Shown here: piece by piece, positions 62,091-64,000 of the stretch | How the letters are laid out: the number at the start of each line of letters is the position of its first letter | How positions within the stretch are numbered: position 1 is the stretch's first letter | Source: Allobosea sp. Tri-44 | GTDB lineage: Bacteria; Pseudomonadota; Alphaproteobacteria; Rhizobiales; Beijerinckiaceae | Direction: 5' to 3' | Assembly (NCBI RefSeq): GCF_004123845.1 | Contig: NZ_NBDP01000003.1 | Coordinates: forward strand, 186,001 to 250,000 | DNA: 64,000 nt | Notes under the pieces: model-generated | The model's database searches: none | What the model saw: the letters and a program-made list of their open reading frames with translations, nothing else | What the model was told of the DNA's origin: nothing | Position numbers and translations under genes: made by a program

Positions 62091-62416
62091 GGTGCGTCAT
62101 CCGATCGTTGGGATCGAGCGCCTTGACCATCCGCGATGATCACCAACGCTCCTCTCTCGGCGATTCCTGAAAAGCGTCTGGCAAGGCGCATGCCAACCGC
62201 CGGCGGAATGTCGGACAGGCGGCGCTAATGCTCTGAAAATAAAGTCAAAAATTTGCTTTTGGCATGGATATCATAATCAAAATCTAACTTGGTTTCATAT
62301 TTGAAACCATTTTTGGCTGCACAAATTTCGACGCACTGAGTGTTAAATGGGCTGTATCCTGATGCCTCTAAACGCTATCTGTGATCGGCACGTATGACGG
62401 CAGTCAGGGAAGCAAG
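62091..62416. promoter_or_regulatory. Divergent promoter region with operator palindrome
   Basis: AT-rich 326-nt gap between the ABC operon and the GntR gene. It holds the 18-bp palindrome GGTTTCATATTTGAAACC at 62291-62308, with 7-bp perfect arms around TATT. Its size and symmetry fit an FCD-type GntR operator, placed to serve both directions. No clear -35/-10 pairs were assigned. Confidence 0.55.
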
Positions 62417-63127
62417 ATGAACGAGCGCGGCAGCGAAATGTCTGGCGACGACGTTGTCGTGCGCATCTGCGACACGCTGTCGGAAGCGATTGCCGAAGGG
62501 GCGCTTCGCCCCGGCATGAAGCTTCCCGAGGATGTCATCGGGGCGCATTTTGGCGTGAGCCGCACCGTCGTTCGCGGGGCCATCGCGGTGCTGCAGCGCG
62601 ATCACATCGTCGAGCGCAAGCGCAATCGCGGTGCCTTTGTCGCGGAGCCCGGTATCGAGGAGGCGCGTGCTCTTCTGGAGGCTCGCCGCGCTCTCGAATT
62701 GCTGATGCTGGAACGCGTCTGCGAGCGCGCCGACCCGGAACGGATTGCCGCATTGGAGGAGCTCACGATCGAGGAGGAGCGCATTCACGCTGCTCCCGAC
62801 GCTGCTGCGAAGTCCAGGCTCGCCGGCCGCTTTCACGTGGAATTGGCCAGGCTCAGCGGAAACGCCGTGCTGCTCGAACTGCTGGAGAAGGTTCTCGCCA
62901 GGATTTCGCTCGTCGATGCGCTATATCGGCGGAAGAATGGCGATCAGTGCGGCGCCGACCACCACCGCCAAATCATCGGAGCTGTTGCGCGAGGCGACAA
63001 GGCGGATGCTATCGCGCTCATGAGCGAGCATCTTGATGATCTCGAGAACCGGCTCCTGCTCGATGAAGCTCAGGGCGAAAGCCATAACCTGACTGCGGTG
63101 CTGGAGCGCTTCTCGGCGCGTTGTTAA
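62417..63127 (+). CDS. GntR-family (FCD) transcriptional regulator
   Basis: A 236-residue regulator. The winged helix has 'LRPGMKLPEDVIGAHFGVSRTVVRGAIAVLQRDHIVERKRNRGAFVAEP'. The FCD domain keeps all helices and the metal-type residues: Asp/Glu and 'GRFHVELARLSGNAVLLELLEKVLA', then 'ADHHRQIIGAVARGDKADAIALMSEHLDDLE', with three histidines in place. The ATG at 62417 follows AGGGA at 62406-62410. The gene is divergent from the Pot-type operon, which it likely represses through the palindrome at 62291. Confidence 0.88.
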   Translation: MNERGSEMSGDDVVVRICDTLSEAIAEGALRPGMKLPEDVIGAHFGVSRTVVRGAIAVLQRDHIVERKRNRGAFVAEPGIEEARALLEARRALELLMLERVCERADPERIAALEELTIEEERIHAAPDAAAKSRLAGRFHVELARLSGNAVLLELLEKVLARISLVDALYRRKNGDQCGADHHRQIIGAVARGDKADAIALMSEHLDDLENRLLLDEAQGESHNLTAVLERFSARC

Positions 63128-63310
63128 ACGGCCTCGTGCAGTGGCCCAATCCACAATTGCTGGAAAGGGGCAGATCCCGGTCGATTACAAATATCCGGTT
63201 CCGAGCAATGATTGAGGGACCGCTATTGGCGCAAGGTTTCGGTTCTTCCTTTGCGAGAACACCGGCACGCAATCGACAGTCGGCCTCCATTCGAAAACGG
63301 AAACTGCACC

Positions 63311-63363
63311 TAGAGCAGGATGCGAAAAAGTGGGAACCGGTTTTTCGCATCGATCCTGCTCTA
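63311..63363. repeat. Dispersed palindromic element 1
   Basis: A 53-bp hairpin-forming element: arms TAGAGCAGGAT (63311-63321) and ATCCTGCTCTA (63353-63363), with inner arms GCGAAAAA and TTTTTCGC. This sequence is a familiar intergenic repeat in Rhizobiales genomes. It lies downstream of the GntR gene and may terminate it. Confidence 0.8.
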
Positions 63364-63388
63364 ACCCTTTGATGAGAGACGGATTCAG

Positions 63389-63425
63389 ATTTCAGTTGGC
63401 ATCGCCTTGCGATTCCAACTGAAAT
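63389..63425. repeat. Dispersed palindromic element 2
   Basis: Perfect 11-bp arms ATTTCAGTTGG (63389-63399) and CCAACTGAAAT (63415-63425) around a 15-nt loop. It follows the preceding element by 25 nt, and the two often occur together. It ends 10 nt before the stop of the ThDP-enzyme gene. Confidence 0.8.
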
Positions 63426-63434
63426 CATCCGGCT

Positions 63435-64000
63435 CTAAGGGGCGGATTTGGGCGACGACCTCGCCAACTCCACATTCCTGGCGTGAGGTTGCGCCAAGGG
63501 GTCTTCGCCAAGCCGGCGCAACCAGGAAAAGACTGGCGGAGCCACGTCGGCAATCGATTCGACGATGATATCGATGAAGACCGGGCCGTCGAACGCCAGG
63601 GCTTCGTCCAGGGCCGCGGTCAGCTCGGCAGCGTCCGTCACCCGCCAGGCCCTGAGGCCGAACGCTTCGGCGATGCGCGCGGCGTCCAGCGAGAGGAAAT
63701 CGACTGAGTAGGTCGCGTTGTGGCCGTGAAGGCGCTGCAGCGCCTTGATCCAGCCGAAGCAGCCATTGTTGAAATGGATGAGCACAGCCGGCACGCCGAG
63801 CCGGACCAGCGTCTCGAGCTCGCCGCAGTTCATTCCAAACGAGCCATCCCCGAACAGCGCCAACGGTCGCGCCTCCGGGCGTGCCAGCCAGGCACCGACT
63901 GCCGCCGGCAGCGCATAGCCGAGGCCGCCATAGGCGCGTGGAATGATGAAATCGGTATCGGGATCGTCGAGCCGCAGCAGGCGCGTCATGTGCGGCGTCG
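63435..64000 (-). CDS. ThDP-dependent enzyme, C-terminal part (acetolactate synthase-like)
   Basis: The C-terminal ~188 residues of a thiamine-diphosphate enzyme; the frame is still open at the right edge, so the gene continues outside. The cofactor motif is intact: LALFGDGSFGMNCGELETLVRLGVPAVLIHFNN (GDG to NN). 'RAYGGLGYALPAAVGAWLA' before it and 'IAEAFGLRAWRVTDAAELTAALDEALAFDGPVFIDI' after it fit the acetolactate synthase/benzoylformate decarboxylase group. The exact substrate cannot be read without the N-terminal part. It converges with the GntR gene. Confidence 0.87.
   Translation of the reverse strand, partial: TPHMTRLLRLDDPDTDFIIPRAYGGLGYALPAAVGAWLARPEARPLALFGDGSFGMNCGELETLVRLGVPAVLIHFNNGCFGWIKALQRLHGHNATYSVDFLSLDAARIAEAFGLRAWRVTDAAELTAALDEALAFDGPVFIDIIVESIADVAPPVFSWLRRLGEDPLAQPHARNVELARSSPKSAP

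Overview
The window is GC-rich, tightly packed bacterial DNA. Gene families (alpha-E/ATP-grasp/Anbu set, BcsS, Usg, ExoD, aerobic CO-dehydrogenase-type molybdoenzymes, many ABC importers) and the dispersed palindromic repeats point to a Hyphomicrobiales (Rhizobiales) alphaproteobacterium, perhaps Bosea-like; the genus is an inference. No rRNA, tRNA, CRISPR array or intact insertion sequence was recognised.

Layout. 1-9.7 kb: scattered catabolic genes, including two D-amino-acid-dehydrogenase-like flavoproteins, a BASS-type transporter, a DUF3574 lipoprotein, a cupin, a GntR regulator with flanking candidate operators, a flavin reductase and a PcaB-like lyase. 7.9-22.5 kb: a cox-type locus: coxG, a divergent globin-coupled chemoreceptor, coxS-coxL (form II)-coxM, coxD, an NTF2-like gene, coxE, a split XdhC pair around two tandem LysE exporters, and a molybdopterin-binding/MobA-like fusion. 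Two genes of unlike composition interrupt it: a secreted GH75-like protein and an antisense alpha/beta hydrolase. 22.5-26.6 kb: BcsS, Usg, ExoD and a GGDEF-EAL protein. 26.7-30.9 kb: the Anbu proteasome-homologue operon with transglutaminase, alpha-E and ATP-grasp genes. 31-34.4 kb: a TetR gene facing two paralogous saccharopine-dehydrogenase-like genes, the first frameshifted, then a DUF3237 gene. 34.5-36.6 kb: a LysR gene and a scar holding a RadC fragment, an excisionase-like gene and AT-rich DNA.

36.6-46.8 kb: a 12-gene operon behind a 28-bp palindrome that overlaps its promoter. It joins a two-ATPase sugar/polyol ABC importer to a PEP-dependent dihydroxyacetone-kinase system (DhaK, DhaL, DhaM) with its own HPr and Enzyme I, plus a 151-residue protein of unknown function. 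The logic would be ABC uptake of an unphosphorylated ketose or polyol, followed by PTS-powered phosphorylation. 46.9-49.9 kb: a disulfide oxidoreductase, a VOC protein and a gene-poor gap. 49.9-56.4 kb: an ornithine-cyclodeaminase-like gene converging on a five-gene operon in which every gene overlaps the next by 4 nt: an osmoprotectant-type ABC importer with an ammonia-lyase homologue that lacks the MIO triad. 56.8-63.1 kb: an M24 'pita-bread' protein without its metal ligands, a Pot-type ABC importer and a divergent GntR regulator. The window ends in repeats and a truncated ThDP-enzyme gene.

The strongest leads are the gas-sensor chemoreceptor inside the cox locus, the self-contained ABC/Dha/PTS operon with its operator, and the MIO-less ammonia-lyase homologue in an amine-importer operon.
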